Shown here piece by piece: positions 41,357-51,116 of a stretch of DNA of 64,000 nt (position 1 is its first letter; each line of letters starts with the position of its first letter). The notes under the pieces were generated by a model. That model did not search any database, was not told the origin of the DNA, and saw only the letters and a program-made list of their open reading frames with translations. The DNA comes from Oscillospiraceae bacterium (GTDB taxonomy: Bacteria; Bacillota; Clostridia; Oscillospirales; CAG-272): the NCBI GenBank assembly GCA_015064585.1, contig SVRY01000010.1, forward strand, positions 1 to 64,000. The letters run 5' to 3'. Position numbers and translations under genes: made by a program.

Positions 41357-44194
41357 ATGGACAACAAATATCTTACCATAAAGGGCGCACGCGCCCACAA
41401 TCTGAAAAATATAGATTTAAAGATCCCGCGGGACAAGCTGGTGGTGTTCACCGGTCCTTCGGGCTCCGGCAAATCTTCGCTGGCGTTTGACACCATCTAT
41501 GCCGAGGGTCACCGCCGCTTTGTGGAAAGTCTTTCCTCCTATGCCCGTATGTTCATAGGGCAAATGGACAAGCCCGAGATCGACTCCATTGACGGACTTT
41601 CTCCCGCCATTTCCATCGACCAAAAAACCACCTCCCGCAATCCCCGCTCCACGGTAGGAACGGTGACCGAGATCTACGACTATCTGCGCCTGCTGTACGC
41701 CCGCACCGGCACGCCTCACTGTCCCGTCTGCGGCAAAGAGATCGTTGCCCGCACCGTGGACAGCATTCTGGATGAGATCCTTTCCATGCCCGAAGGTACC
41801 CGATTCATGGTGCTTGCCCCCGTGGTACGCGCCAAAAAGGGTATGCATGAGAAGGTATTTGAGGATGCCCGCAAAAACGGCTATGTCAGAGCCAGGATCG
41901 ACGGAATTCTCTATGAGCTGTCCGATCTGCCCGCCCTTGACAAGAACATCAAGCATAGCATTGACATCGTGCTTGACCGTCTGGTTCTGCGCGGCGACAT
42001 CCGCTCCCGCCTTTCCGATTCGGTAGAGGCGGCACTGCGCCTTGCCGACGGACTGCTTACCATTACCACTGTCAGCCGTGAAGGCGACAGCGACAGCAAC
42101 TATTCTCTGAATTTCGCCTGTGAGGAGCACGGCATCAGTTTTCCCGAGCTATCCCCCCGTATGTTTTCTTTCAACAATCCCTTCGGTGCCTGCCCCGAAT
42201 GCGACGGACTGGGAGAAAAGACCGCTTTCAGCCCCGAAAAGATCATTCCCGATCCCACGCTATCCCTGCGGGAAGGAGCCATTGCGGTCAACGGCTTTAA
42301 AACCATCGACGAAAACACCTACAACGGGCCCTTGTATATGGCTGTGGGAAATCAATACGGCTTCACGCTGGATACCCCCATTTGCGAATACTCCGACAGA
42401 GCAAGGGAGGTTCTGCTTTGGGGAGGGCCTGAAAAATACGCCGTGACCCGCCATTTTGAAGGGATCGAACGAAGCGGCATTGTTCGCTTTGAAGGCATCA
42501 TCCCTATGATCAAAATGCGCTATGATATGGGACACAATGAGTACTACGAACAATTTATCGACAGCATTCCCTGCCCCAAATGCAACGGAAGGCGGCTCAA
42601 ACCCGAAATTTTGGCAGTAACTGTCGGAGGCAAAAACATCGATGAATACTGCTCCATGCCCGTCAATCAAGCACTGGAATTCACAAAAAATCTGGTTTTT
42701 GACCGCGAAAAATCGGTAATTGCCAAGGATATTCTCAAAGAAGTCAAAGCCAGACTGGGCTTTTTGAACAGCGTGGGATTGGATTATCTGACCCTTTCCC
42801 GTCAGTCGGGCACTCTCTCGGGAGGCGAAGCCCAGCGTATCCGCTTAGCTACCCAGATCGGATCGGGGCTTATGGGCGTACTGTACATTTTGGACGAACC
42901 CAGCATCGGTCTACATCAGCGCGACAACCAAAAGCTGATCGATACTCTCAAGCGTCTACGGGACAGCGGAAACAGCGTGATCGTGGTGGAACATGACGAA
43001 GAAACCATGCTCGCCTCTGATTATATCGTAGACATCGGTCCCGGAGCGGGCGTACACGGCGGCAATGTGGTTGCCTGCGGCACGCCAAAGCAGGTCATGG
43101 ATAACAAAAATTCGGTAACGGCAGATTTTCTTACCGGCAGACGCAAAATCGAGGTGCCTGCTGTGCGCCGTCCCGGCAACGGACAGTTTTTGACCGTAGT
43201 AGGGGCAAAGCAAAACAATCTGAAAGATCTGACCGTAAAATTTCCTTTAGGAAAACTGACCTGTGTAACCGGCGTGTCCGGCTCAGGCAAATCCAGCCTT
43301 GTCAACGGCATTCTGTATCCCCACCTTGCCCGTGTGTTGAACCGCGCCTACACCTTCCCCGGCAAAGCAGATGCCATTTTAGGGGTGGAAAATCTGGACA
43401 AGGTGGTCTGTATTGACCAATCTCCCATCGGCAGAACGCCCCGATCCAACCCTGCCACCTACACGGGCGTTTTCTCCGAGATCCGCGAGCTGTTCGCCAA
43501 GACCCCCGATGCAAAACGGCGTGCCTATACCGCGGGGCGCTTTTCCTTCAATGTCAAAGGCGGACGCTGTGAAGCCTGCGAGGGAGACGGTGTCAAAAAG
43601 ATCGAAATGCACTTTCTGCCCGATGTCTATGTCACCTGCGATGCCTGCCGCGGTATGCGCTATAACCGCGACACACTGGAAGTGCGTTACAAAGGCAAAA
43701 ACATTTTTGAAGTGTTGGATATGACTGTGGAAGAAAGCCTAGCCTTCTTTGAAAGCATCCCTTCCGTGCGCCGCAAGCTGGAAACCCTTTACGATGTGGG
43801 ACTGGGCTATATCAAATTGGGGCAGTCTTCCACCACCCTTTCGGGCGGCGAAGCACAGCGCGTGAAACTTGCCACCGAGCTTTCCCGCCGCAGTACCGGC
43901 AAAACCATTTACATTTTGGACGAGCCCACCACAGGGCTTCACAGCGCCGACGTGGAAAAGCTCATCACCATTTTGCATCGGCTTGCCGACGGCGGCAATA
44001 CCGTACTTGTCATCGAACACAACCTGGACGTAATCAAGGTTGCCGACCATATCATCGACCTCGGTCCCGAGGGAGGCGATAAAGGCGGAACGCTGGTAGC
44101 ACAGGGCACTCCCGAAGAAGTGGCTCAAATCCAAGGATCCTATACAGGTGCATTTTTGAAAAAACTGCTTTTCAAACGGGATGTGGAAGCATAA
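41357..44194 (+). CDS. uvrA: UvrABC excision nuclease subunit A
   Basis: UvrA is the dimeric ABC-type ATPase that finds bulky DNA lesions and loads UvrB. The 945 residues contain two ATPases: Walker [16 protein letters not shown] near residue 33 and [16 protein letters not shown] near residue 642, with signatures [19 protein letters not shown] and [19 protein letters not shown]. The zinc modules are CEEH ... CPEC (about 255-280) and CEAC ... CDAC (about 738-765). The site AGAGGTAAT precedes the ATG. It is separated from uvrB by the repeat region, so it may need its own promoter, which I could not place with confidence. Confidence 0.97.
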   Translation: MDNKYLTIKGARAHNLKNIDLKIPRDKLVVFTGPSGSGKSSLAFDTIYAEGHRRFVESLSSYARMFIGQMDKPEIDSIDGLSPAISIDQKTTSRNPRSTVGTVTEIYDYLRLLYARTGTPHCPVCGKEIVARTVDSILDEILSMPEGTRFMVLAPVVRAKKGMHEKVFEDARKNGYVRARIDGILYELSDLPALDKNIKHSIDIVLDRLVLRGDIRSRLSDSVEAALRLADGLLTITTVSREGDSDSNYSLNFACEEHGISFPELSPRMFSFNNPFGACPECDGLGEKTAFSPEKIIPDPTLSLREGAIAVNGFKTIDENTYNGPLYMAVGNQYGFTLDTPICEYSDRAREVLLWGGPEKYAVTRHFEGIERSGIVRFEGIIPMIKMRYDMGHNEYYEQFIDSIPCPKCNGRRLKPEILAVTVGGKNIDEYCSMPVNQALEFTKNLVFDREKSVIAKDILKEVKARLGFLNSVGLDYLTLSRQSGTLSGGEAQRIRLATQIGSGLMGVLYILDEPSIGLHQRDNQKLIDTLKRLRDSGNSVIVVEHDEETMLASDYIVDIGPGAGVHGGNVVACGTPKQVMDNKNSVTADFLTGRRKIEVPAVRRPGNGQFLTVVGAKQNNLKDLTVKFPLGKLTCVTGVSGSGKSSLVNGILYPHLARVLNRAYTFPGKADAILGVENLDKVVCIDQSPIGRTPRSNPATYTGVFSEIRELFAKTPDAKRRAYTAGRFSFNVKGGRCEACEGDGVKKIEMHFLPDVYVTCDACRGMRYNRDTLEVRYKGKNIFEVLDMTVEESLAFFESIPSVRRKLETLYDVGLGYIKLGQSSTTLSGGEAQRVKLATELSRRSTGKTIYILDEPTTGLHSADVEKLITILHRLADGGNTVLVIEHNLDVIKVADHIIDLGPEGGDKGGTLVAQGTPEEVAQIQGSYTGAFLKKLLFKRDVEA

Positions 44195-44271
44195 ATGACA
44201 TCTTTGGGGAAATTAAGGCAGTGAATTTCCTATAAATTGAAAAATATTTTTAAAAAAGTTGAAAAACCATC

Positions 44272-44300
44272 TTGCATTTATTGATTATATGTGTTATAAT
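44272..44300 (+). promoter_or_regulatory. secG promoter
   Basis: TTGCAT at 44272-44277, a 17-nt spacer, TATAAT at 44295-44300. Confidence 0.75.
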
Positions 44301-44377
44301 CCTTTTATGTGACAATTCACCGACTGCGTCGGGATGACAAATTCGCGCCGGTAGGCGATTATACGGAGGATATATTT

Positions 44378-44791
44378 ATGGTTAGTATTATTTTGGGTGT
44401 AGTTCTGATTATCGCAGCTATCTTTTTGATCGTAGCTGTTTTGATGCAGGAAGGCAAGAGCGAAGGTCTTTCCGGTGCGCTTTCCGGTGCCGCTGATTCT
44501 TCTTTTGGCAAAAACAAGGAAGAAACCCGTTCCGATAAGCTTTCCAAGCTCACTTCTATTGTTGCCGTTGCCTTTGTTCTCATCGTTCTTTTGGTTACCA
44601 TTCTGTCCGGTGTTGACTCCAACAAGCTCAAGGATGATGCCATCGACGGAAACCTCAGACCCGACGTGACCGAGGAAGAGGAAAAGGACGACGATAAGAA
44701 GGAAGAAGAAAAGGAAGACGATAAGACCGAAGAAGGCGATAAGACCGAAGAAGGCGATAAGACCGAAGAAGGCGACAAGACCGAGGAATAA
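44378..44791 (+). CDS. secG: Preprotein translocase subunit SecG with acidic repeat tail
   Basis: SecG is the small accessory subunit of the SecYEG channel. The first 85 residues match the family: a hydrophobic helix (IILGVVLIIAAIFLIVAVLM), the conserved QEGKSEGLSGALSG, SSFGKNKEETRSDKL, and a second helix (IVAVAFVLIVLLVTILS). The last 45 residues are a very acidic tail built of GDKTEE repeats coded by an 18-bp tandem repeat (44717-44790); ordinary SecG lacks it. The ATG at 44378 has ACGGAGGATATATTT. It is a single-gene unit. Confidence 0.92.
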   Translation: MVSIILGVVLIIAAIFLIVAVLMQEGKSEGLSGALSGAADSSFGKNKEETRSDKLSKLTSIVAVAFVLIVLLVTILSGVDSNKLKDDAIDGNLRPDVTEEEEKDDDKKEEEKEDDKTEEGDKTEEGDKTEEGDKTEE

Positions 44792-44829
44792 AACAAAGCC
44801 GAAGGTTTGTTTTCCCAATATAGCAACCC

Positions 44830-44870
44830 AAGAGACTGTTGCAAAACAACAACAGTCTCTTTTATTTTTT
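44830..44870 (+). terminator. secG terminator
   Basis: Stem AAGAGACTGTTG/CAACAGTCTCTT, 8-nt loop, then TTATTTTTTT. Confidence 0.9.
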
Positions 44871-44882
44871 TAACAAAGTGTA

Positions 44883-44911
44883 TTGATTTTAAGAATCAAA
44901 AATGATATAAT
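44883..44911 (+). promoter_or_regulatory. Promoter of the DUF1846 gene
   Basis: TTGATT at 44883-44888, a 17-nt spacer, TATAAT at 44906-44911. Confidence 0.75.
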
Positions 44912-44949
44912 GATAAAAGATTTTCAAACAGCGAAAAGAGGGTGACACT

Positions 44950-46431
44950 ATGCAAAAAGGCTTTGATAACCAAAAATATCTCAGCTTGCAATCCGACTGC
45001 ATTCGGAAACGAATCGGACAGTTTGGCGGTAAGCTATATCTGGAACTGGGCGGCAAGTTATTCGATGATTATCATGCCAGCCGTGTGCTCCCGGGCTTTG
45101 AACCGGATAGCAAGATCCGTATGTTTGAGCAGCTCAAAAATGAAATTGAGATCGTGATCGTTATCAACGCAGGCGACATAGAGAAAAGCAAAAAGCGCGG
45201 CGACTTAGGCATTACCTATGACGATGATGTTCTGCGTTTGACCGACGCTTTTGGCAGGCTTGGTTTTCTTGTGGGTAGCGTTTGCATCACCTGCTATACC
45301 GGTCAACCCGGCGCTGATGCCTTTATTCGCCGCCTGCAACGCCTGGGCATCAAGAGTTATCTCCACTACCCCATTGACGGTTATCCCTCAGATATCAAAA
45401 AAATCGTCAGCGACGAAGGCTACGGCAAAAATCAATACATAGAAACCTCCCGTCCGTTGGTTCTGGTCACAGCGCCCGGCCCCGGAAGCGGGAAAATGGC
45501 TGTCTGTCTCTCCCAGCTCTACCATGAACACAAACACGGTGTACGGGCAGGATACGCCAAATTTGAAACCTTCCCCATCTGGAATCTGCCGCTTCGGCAT
45601 CCGGTCAACATGGCATACGAAGCCGCCACTGCGGATCTTGACGACATGAATATGCTGGATCCCTTCCATCTGGAAGCATACGGCGAAACAGCGGTAAATT
45701 ATAACCGCGATGTGGAGATCTTCCCCGTGCTGAAAGCCATGATGGAAAAGATCTTAGGGCAATCTCCCTATAAATCACCCACCGATATGGGGGTCAACAT
45801 GGCGGGATTTTGCATCTATGATGATGCAGTTGCCCGTGAGGCATCCTGCCGCGAGATCCTGCGCCGATATTATCACGCACAAGTGGCAATTCGTCAAGGT
45901 GAACCTGCCGAAAACCAAAAAAGCAAATTGGAACTGTTAATGCAGCAATTGGGCGTCACCGACGAGCTTTGCCCCGCCATTGAAATTGCCCGTGCCAAAG
46001 CCGAAGCCACCGAAGCCCCTGCGGGTGCCATGGTATTGCCAAACGGAAAAGTGGTCACCGGAAAGACCAGTTCTCTGCTTGGTCCCTGCGCTGCGCTTCT
46101 TCTCAATGCCCTCAAGTCCCTTGCTGGCATTCCCAAGCATCAGGAACTGATCAGCCCGCAAACGCTGGAGCCTATTTGCCAATTAAAGATCGAGCATCTG
46201 CGCAACCGCAATCCCAGACTGCATTCCGATGAAGTAATGATCGCGCTGTCCATCAGTTCGGTCACCAACCCCTCTGCCGCCGCCGCGCTGGCACAGGTTA
46301 AAAACCTCAAAGGATGCGACGCACACTTCACCGTCATCCCCTCCTCCGTGGATGAAAAAATATACAAAAAGTTGGGTATCAATGTTACCTGCGAACCGAA
46401 ATATCAAGTGTACAAATTGTATCACGGATAA
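44950..46431 (+). CDS. DUF1846 family protein (UPF0371)
   Basis: A 493-residue member of the DUF1846 family, which is widespread in Firmicutes and structurally known but without a proven reaction. It shows the N-terminal FDNQKYLSLQSDCIRKRI, ELGGKLFDDYHASRVLPGF, the nucleotide-loop-like VTAPGPGSGKMAVCLSQLY near residue 180, and KFETFPIWNLPLRHPVNMAY. The C-terminal lobe holds ITCEPKYQVYKLYHG-type sequence usual for the family. The glycine-rich loop suggests nucleotide or phosphate binding, by inference. GAGGGTGACACT precedes the ATG. Confidence 0.92.
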   Translation: MQKGFDNQKYLSLQSDCIRKRIGQFGGKLYLELGGKLFDDYHASRVLPGFEPDSKIRMFEQLKNEIEIVIVINAGDIEKSKKRGDLGITYDDDVLRLTDAFGRLGFLVGSVCITCYTGQPGADAFIRRLQRLGIKSYLHYPIDGYPSDIKKIVSDEGYGKNQYIETSRPLVLVTAPGPGSGKMAVCLSQLYHEHKHGVRAGYAKFETFPIWNLPLRHPVNMAYEAATADLDDMNMLDPFHLEAYGETAVNYNRDVEIFPVLKAMMEKILGQSPYKSPTDMGVNMAGFCIYDDAVAREASCREILRRYYHAQVAIRQGEPAENQKSKLELLMQQLGVTDELCPAIEIARAKAEATEAPAGAMVLPNGKVVTGKTSSLLGPCAALLLNALKSLAGIPKHQELISPQTLEPICQLKIEHLRNRNPRLHSDEVMIALSISSVTNPSAAAALAQVKNLKGCDAHFTVIPSSVDEKIYKKLGINVTCEPKYQVYKLYHG

Positions 46432-46432
46432 T

Positions 46433-46475
46433 AAAAAGGCTTTTCCCTCTTGCTTTTGAGGGGAAAGCCTTTTTT
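46433..46475. terminator. Bidirectional terminator after the DUF1846 gene
   Basis: Stem AAAAAGGCTTTTCCC/GGGGAAAGCCTTTTT with a short loop; it ends the DUF1846 gene and the converging gene at 46474. Confidence 0.9.
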
Positions 46476-46884
46476 ACGGTTCCATATAATCTCTCACGAT
46501 CCGTTCAAAGCCGGTTATGTCTTCCGAAAGCGGCACATGGATGGAAAAACGAATGCCGGCTTCATCTTCGATTGGCATGATGCTTACCGTATTTTCTCCG
46601 CTTGACACAATCTGCCTTAACAATGAGAGATCAAGAGAAGTAAATATAAACATCGGCAGAATCATATGGATATGCCCTTCCATGGGAAAAGAACCCTTTG
46701 TGATCTGAACCGAAATGTTGCCCTTCAGATCCTTTACATATTGATTGCAGAAAACAGCAAGACGGTAAAAAACCACTGCTTTTTCGGAATTTGCCTTGAC
46801 AGATTGAAAACAGCCTTCCATATCCGCAGGCGGCTTTGGGTCAGCATAGTTTGCTTCATAAATGCAGTGAACATTCAGTGACAT
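46474..46884 (-). CDS. Unrecognised small protein behind a long structured leader
   Basis: A 136-residue soluble protein that I do not recognise. It reads as a mixed alpha/beta fold: MSLNVHCIYEANYADPKP, a helix around EKAVVFYRLAVFCNQYVK, strands NISVQITKGSFP and GHIHMILPMFIFT, and a C-terminal FSIHVPLSEDITGFERIVRD. The ATG at 46884 has a good GGAGGCAAT site. The frame stays open for 187 codons upstream, but that stretch is hairpin-rich leader and is not protein-like. Its promoter lies about 510 nt upstream at 47395-47423, so translation or transcription may be controlled by the leader RNA. Confidence 0.7.
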   Translation of the reverse strand: MSLNVHCIYEANYADPKPPADMEGCFQSVKANSEKAVVFYRLAVFCNQYVKDLKGNISVQITKGSFPMEGHIHMILPMFIFTSLDLSLLRQIVSSGENTVSIMPIEDEAGIRFSIHVPLSEDITGFERIVRDYMEP

Positions 46885-47390
46885 ATTGCCTCCAATATAT
46901 GTAAATAAGGAGAGCAGTTGTATTGCCGATACTCCGTGTGTCATAGCACACGGAGCGGCAGACAACAAGCTCTCCCGAAACAAAAACCGTGTGGAGGATA
47001 ATCCCCACACACGTCTCACATCACTGCAATCCATGACCGCAAACCGCCATCTGCCCAATCGGTGGACGGTTGTTGGCTTTTTCATGTGGAATACCCTGTT
47101 TATCCTGCGGTCATCGGTGGTTGCGACACCGATAGCCGAGACGGCTTTTGCTCCCAAAGAGAACTCAAGCGTTGCGGTACGGAAACAAAAAATCCGTGCC
47201 CGATCCGAAGCGACCGACACGGAGAGAGGAAAAAATTCCATCGCGAAAAATCCTATTCTCGGAAACCTCTTGAAAAAACGCAAAAGATGTGTTATACTAT
47301 CTAATGGGTGTCGGTTATCCGATTGTATAGGAGTGCCCTGTTCGCTTCTGTGCAGGGCTGTCGTAGTTGCGATACGGCAGCCTGCCTTTT
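46885..47390 (-). ncRNA. Structured leader or long ncRNA upstream of the 46474 gene
   Basis: About 505 nt dense in hairpins, transcribed from the perfect promoter at 47395-47423. Seen stems include GGAGAGC/GCTCTCC enclosing CTCCGTGTG/CACACGGAG (46909-46975), GTGTGG/CCACAC followed on the minus strand by GGTTTTTG (46982-47010), the long-range pair TGACCGCA/TGCGGTCA (near 47034 and 47106), and CCGTG/CACGG followed by ATTTTTTG (47186-47222). Two elements, 47088-47137 and 47330-47382, are related: both contain GGA-T-CCCTGTT and a stem with the loop GTTGCGA on the plus strand, and the stem bases change in a compensating way. I match it to no RNA family. Confidence 0.55.
47270..47298 (+). promoter_or_regulatory. 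Promoter of the opposing short RNA
   Basis: TTGAAA at 47270-47275, a 17-nt spacer, TATACT at 47293-47298, pointing against the leader promoter. Confidence 0.6.
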
Positions 47391-47392
47391 TT
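47305..47392 (+). ncRNA. Candidate short RNA, antisense to the leader start
   Basis: From the promoter at 47270, a transcript of about 88 nt would contain TCGG-ttat-CCGA, GCCCTG/CAGGGC and the terminator stem GGCTGTCGTA-GTTGCGA-TACGGCAGCC followed by TGCCTTTTTT. The second and third stems share three bases and so compete. No plus-strand gene follows, so a free small RNA is likely, complementary to the 5' end of the minus-strand leader. Confidence 0.5.
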
Positions 47393-47394
47393 AT

Positions 47395-47423
47395 ATTATA
47401 CAGCAAAAAACAATTTTTGTCAA
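47395..47423 (-). promoter_or_regulatory. Promoter of the structured leader
   Basis: On the minus strand: TTGACA at 47423-47418, a 17-nt spacer, TATAAT at 47400-47395. It is a perfect consensus promoter. Confidence 0.85.
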
Positions 47424-47545
47424 CTGTTTTCCCAAAATTGCGCAAAACCGAAAAAACATCGGAACATCATTTTCTCAATGATCAAACAATTTTCAAAAGT
47501 TTTAAACACCTCAAAATATAGGTTGCTTTTTGCCTTTTGGGATTC

Positions 47546-48091
47546 TTAAATTCCAAGGATCCTTGCCGTTTTGAGAATGGCAATTTGGGTCTTTCCGTCG
47601 GTGATCTTTCCTTGCATGACCATTTCAGCAAGCTCGGAAATGTGATAACGCTCAACAGATAAGAATTCGCCTTCATCTAAATGTGCCTTGCCGCCATGCA
47701 AGCCTCTTGCCAGATAGATATAAATGATCTCGGAAAGAATGGCGGGAGAGGAATAGTCAATATGCAAAGGAATGATCTCATCGGCACTGTAGCCCGTTTC
47801 TTCGGACAGCTCTCGAATGGCAGCCTCCAGCGGATCTTCCCCCTTTTCCAGCTTTCCTGCGGGAATCTCCAGGGTAACATCCTGCACACCGTAACGGAAT
47901 TGGCGCACCATCGTAACCATACCATCCGCATCCAGCGGCAGTACACATACACCGCCCGAATGGCAGATCACTTCTCTTGACACCTTGCTGCCGTCGGGAA
48001 GCTCGGCGCGGCAAAGGGCGGCATCAAAAATTCTGCCCTTAAAAACATATTCGCGGGACAATTCTTTTTCAAACAATTTTTCACTCATCAT
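47546..48091 (-). CDS. NUDIX hydrolase, ADP-ribose pyrophosphatase type
   Basis: A 181-residue NUDIX hydrolase. The Nudix box spans GKLEKGEDPLEAAIRELSEE at residues about 86-105, followed by TGY, with all metal-binding Glu residues. VTMVRQFRYGVQDVTLEIPA before it is typical of the ADP-ribose pyrophosphatase (NudF) group, which splits ADP-ribose to AMP and ribose-5-phosphate. The start is one of two adjacent ATG codons (48091 or 48088) after GGAGACTATA. The 220 nt upstream hold two small hairpins (AAACGGG/CCCGTTT and GCCGC/GCGGC) and no gene. Confidence 0.88.
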   Translation of the reverse strand: MMSEKLFEKELSREYVFKGRIFDAALCRAELPDGSKVSREVICHSGGVCVLPLDADGMVTMVRQFRYGVQDVTLEIPAGKLEKGEDPLEAAIRELSEETGYSADEIIPLHIDYSSPAILSEIIYIYLARGLHGGKAHLDEGEFLSVERYHISELAEMVMQGKITDGKTQIAILKTARILGI

Positions 48092-48274
48092 TATAGTCTC
48101 CATTCTGACGCATAGCGGCAGAACCAATAGTGCTATTAAATTTTCGTGCCGCTTTGCGGCAAAAACGGGACGGGACCCGTTTGGGAAAAACGCAGGCGTA
48201 TTTCCTGAAAATTCGGAGCGTGAATCGATAAGCTACAGTTGCCCAAAATCAATCTTTCACGTCATCCTTATAAT

Positions 48275-48304
48275 AAATGCTGTTACCGTTTGGCAACAGC
48301 ATTT
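48275..48304. terminator. asnA terminator
   Basis: Stem AAATGCTGTT/AACAGCATTT, 10-nt loop, next to the asnA stop. On the plus strand it is followed by TGTTTTTT; on the asnA strand the T-run is weaker. Confidence 0.65.
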
Positions 48305-48310
48305 TGTTTT

Positions 48311-49318
48311 TTACAGCAAATGAATTCCCTTTTCGGCAAGTGCCTTGCGGTCTTCTTCCAACCAAACAGAAGACTGCACCTCACCGATATGAGCCTTGCG
48401 CAGGAAAAACATACAAATACGGGATTGACCGATACCGCCGCCCACCGTGTAGGGCAGTTCGCCGTTCAGCAGCGCCTTCTGAAAGGGCAGTTCTGCACGC
48501 TCGGGGCATCCTGCTTCTGCAAGCTGTCTTGCAAGGGCTTCTTCATCCACGCGAATACCCATGGAAGAAAGCTCCAGCGCCATATCCAATACGGGATAAT
48601 ATACAATAATATCGCCATTGAGCGACCAGTCATCATAGTCAGGCGCACGTCCGTCGTGTTTTTTGCCGGAACGAAGCTTGCCGCCGATCTGAGAAATAAA
48701 TACCGCACCGTGTTCTTTGGCAATGGTATATTCTCTTTGCTTAGCGTTCAAATCGGGATAGCGGTCTTCCAATTCCTGCGAGGTAATAAAATAAATATCC
48801 TCGGGCAGGAATTTCTGCGCAAAAACGTACTCACGGGCAATATAGTCCTCGGTATGCCGCAATGCACGGTAGCAATGGCGCACCATTTCTTTTAAGGTCT
48901 CTTCGTTGCGGTCTTCTTTTCTCAGTACTCTTTCCCAGTCCCACTGGTCCACATAAATCGAATGGATATTATCGGTATCCTCGTCTCTGCGAATGGCACT
49001 CATGTCGGTATACAGCCCTTCTCCCACTGCAAAGCCGTACTGCCCCAGGGCATAACGCTTCCACTTAGCAAGCGACTGCACCACCTGCACTTCTTTTTTG
49101 TCCCCTCTGATATCAAAGGAAACAGGACGTTCCACACCGCTTAAGGTGTCATTTAAGCCGCTGTCGGTGGTAACAAACAGGGGGGCGGAAACACGCACCA
49201 GATTGAGCTGGATCGCAAGATCTCTTTCAAAAAAATCCTTTACCTTCTTAATGGCGTTTTGAGTCTGACGCACATCCAACAAGGATCGATAGTTTTCCGG
49301 TATTGCAAATAAACTCAT
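48311..49318 (-). CDS. asnA: Aspartate--ammonia ligase
   Basis: AsnA makes asparagine from aspartate and ammonia using ATP. The 335 residues fit the family (about 330) and show a class II aminoacyl-tRNA-synthetase-like core: [19 protein letters not shown] near residue 45, the conserved [13 protein letters not shown] near residue 117, [20 protein letters not shown] near residue 225, and [18 protein letters not shown] near residue 290. The ATG at 49318 follows GGAGATATAT. It lies downstream of the phosphohexomutase gene, separated by a strong hairpin. Confidence 0.96.
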   Translation of the reverse strand: MSLFAIPENYRSLLDVRQTQNAIKKVKDFFERDLAIQLNLVRVSAPLFVTTDSGLNDTLSGVERPVSFDIRGDKKEVQVVQSLAKWKRYALGQYGFAVGEGLYTDMSAIRRDEDTDNIHSIYVDQWDWERVLRKEDRNEETLKEMVRHCYRALRHTEDYIAREYVFAQKFLPEDIYFITSQELEDRYPDLNAKQREYTIAKEHGAVFISQIGGKLRSGKKHDGRAPDYDDWSLNGDIIVYYPVLDMALELSSMGIRVDEEALARQLAEAGCPERAELPFQKALLNGELPYTVGGGIGQSRICMFFLRKAHIGEVQSSVWLEEDRKALAEKGIHLL

Positions 49319-49357
49319 ATATATCTCCAAATAGTAAAATCGAAACTACGTCACTTG

Positions 49358-49383
49358 GCACCCCGCATTTTTATGCGGGGTGC
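49358..49383. terminator. Hairpin between the phosphohexomutase gene and asnA
   Basis: Perfect 11-bp stem GCACCCCGCAT/ATGCGGGGTGC with a 4-nt T loop. There is no T-run on the minus side, so it may be a processing or stabilising hairpin rather than a full terminator. Confidence 0.6.
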
Positions 49384-49402
49384 GCAAATAAAACACGTAA
49401 AA

Positions 49403-51115
49403 TTATTGCCAGGATGCGCTTTCCTTTTCGCAGGCGGCGAGAATTGCTTTTGCCTCCGCTTCGTTTTCTCCGCGGCAGAGCAGATAGAATTTGATCTTGG
49501 GCTCGGTACCCGAAGGACGTACCACAACGGTATTACCGCCTTCCAAATCGAAGCAAAGAACATTGGACTTGGGAAGACCTGTAGGAGTAACACTGCCGTT
49601 CGCGGCGGTAATGGTGCCTTCCTTGTAGTCACGAACAGCCACAACAGGCAGTCCGCCCACAGTTTTGGGAGTATTTTCGCGCAGCTTTGCCATCAGCTTT
49701 GCCATGCGTTCGGTGCCGTCAAGACCTGCCATGGTTACGTTTACGGTCTTTTCCACATAGAAGCCGTAGCGTTCAAATACAGATTCCAACGCATCGATGA
49801 GGGTCATGTTCTTCTTGCGGTAGTAAGAAGCCATTTCAATGATCAAGAGAGTTGCCACAACAGCGTCCTTGTCGCGGGCATAGGTTCCCTTGAGGTAACC
49901 GTAGCTTTCCTCAAAGCCGAGAATATAGCTTCCGTGACCGGAGACCTCGCTCTGATAAATTACTTCCCCGATAAACTTAAAGCCGGTCAGCACATTGTGC
50001 AGTTTTACATCAAATTTGCGGCAGATAGCGGCTGCAAGCTCGGTGGTTACAATGGTCTTGACCGCAAAAGGTTCGGGGGGCATGGTGCCGTTTTCGGTGT
50101 GTGCGGTGAGGATATAATCCAGCAGAAGCGCACCCATCTGGTTTCCGGTAATAGTCACAAACTTGCCGTCCTTGCCGCGCGCCATCACGCCCACACGGTC
50201 AGCATCGGGGTCGGTTCCCACGATCAGATCGCTCTTGATCTTTTCCGCCAGTTCAATACCCAATGCAAAGCCTTCGGGGTTTTCGGGGTTGGGACTCTTT
50301 ACGGTGGGGAAATTTCCGTCGGGAGTAGCCTGTTCAGGAACAGGATACAAATACTTCAATCCCGCTCTTTTCAAAACTTCGGGTACCAAACGGTAGCCTG
50401 CGCCATGGAAAGGCGTATAAACCACCTTTAGATCATCGGCAGTGCGGGCAATCGCCTTGGGATCTACCTGCTGTGCCATTACGTTTTCCAGATATACTTC
50501 ATCCAGTTTGGGACCCACAATCACGATCTTGCCTTCGTCAAGTGCCGCTTCATAATCGCAGCTCTTCACGCCCTCGAAAATATCGGTAGCATTGATAGAG
50601 TCCGAAACAACAATTGCCTGCTCCAAAGAGATCTGCGCGCCGTCTTCCCAGTATACCTTATATCCGTTGTATTCCTTGGGGTTGTGGGATGCGGTGATGT
50701 TAACACCGGCAATACAGCCCAAATGGCGAAGACCGAAAGATACCATGGGGGTAGGGCGCAGTTCGTCATACAAATATACCTTGATACCGTTTGCCGCCAA
50801 AACAGAGGCAGTAATGCGGGCAAATTCAGGGGAGTTGTTACGGCTGTCATAACCGATCAAAACGCCGCGTGCGGCATTTCCTGCTTCACGGTTAATCAGA
50901 TCAGCCAATCCTTGAGTTGCCTGTGCCACCGTATAACGGTTCATGGCAAAGGTACCTGCGTTCATTGTGCCGCGCAGTCCTGCGGTTCCGAATGCAAGGG
51001 GGCCTTGGAAATAGTAACGGATCCACTCGGCATCGTCTGCCTTCGCAGTGAGTTCCGCCACCGTTTCGCTGTCTGCCAGTTTACACCAGCGTTCAAATTC
51101 TTTCATGTAGTCCAT
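49403..51115 (-). CDS. Phosphoglucomutase/phosphomannomutase family protein
   Basis: A 570-residue alpha-D-phosphohexomutase that interconverts sugar-1- and sugar-6-phosphates. The phosphoserine loop is TASHNPKEYNGYKVYW near residue 142, the metal loop is VGTDPDADRVGVM near residue 300, the sugar loop is GFEESYGYLKGT near residue 405, and the phosphate-binding VRPSGTEPKIKFYL is near the C-terminus. The length fits the large PgcA-like group. The ATG at 51115 follows GAGGAGGAAGC. It starts 1 nt after the TSCPD gene and is last in the htpG operon. Confidence 0.93.
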   Translation of the reverse strand: MDYMKEFERWCKLADSETVAELTAKADDAEWIRYYFQGPLAFGTAGLRGTMNAGTFAMNRYTVAQATQGLADLINREAGNAARGVLIGYDSRNNSPEFARITASVLAANGIKVYLYDELRPTPMVSFGLRHLGCIAGVNITASHNPKEYNGYKVYWEDGAQISLEQAIVVSDSINATDIFEGVKSCDYEAALDEGKIVIVGPKLDEVYLENVMAQQVDPKAIARTADDLKVVYTPFHGAGYRLVPEVLKRAGLKYLYPVPEQATPDGNFPTVKSPNPENPEGFALGIELAEKIKSDLIVGTDPDADRVGVMARGKDGKFVTITGNQMGALLLDYILTAHTENGTMPPEPFAVKTIVTTELAAAICRKFDVKLHNVLTGFKFIGEVIYQSEVSGHGSYILGFEESYGYLKGTYARDKDAVVATLLIIEMASYYRKKNMTLIDALESVFERYGFYVEKTVNVTMAGLDGTERMAKLMAKLRENTPKTVGGLPVVAVRDYKEGTITAANGSVTPTGLPKSNVLCFDLEGGNTVVVRPSGTEPKIKFYLLCRGENEAEAKAILAACEKESASWQ

Positions 51116-51116
51116 G

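Noticed and set aside
44309-44377. Longer SecG start
   Set aside because: The extra residues are charged and unlike SecG; a clear GGAGG site precedes the ATG at 44378.
46885-47445. N-terminal extension of the 46474 gene giving a 323-residue protein
   Set aside because: The extension is not protein-like, covers a promoter and many hairpins, and a good GGAGG site stands before the ATG at 46884.
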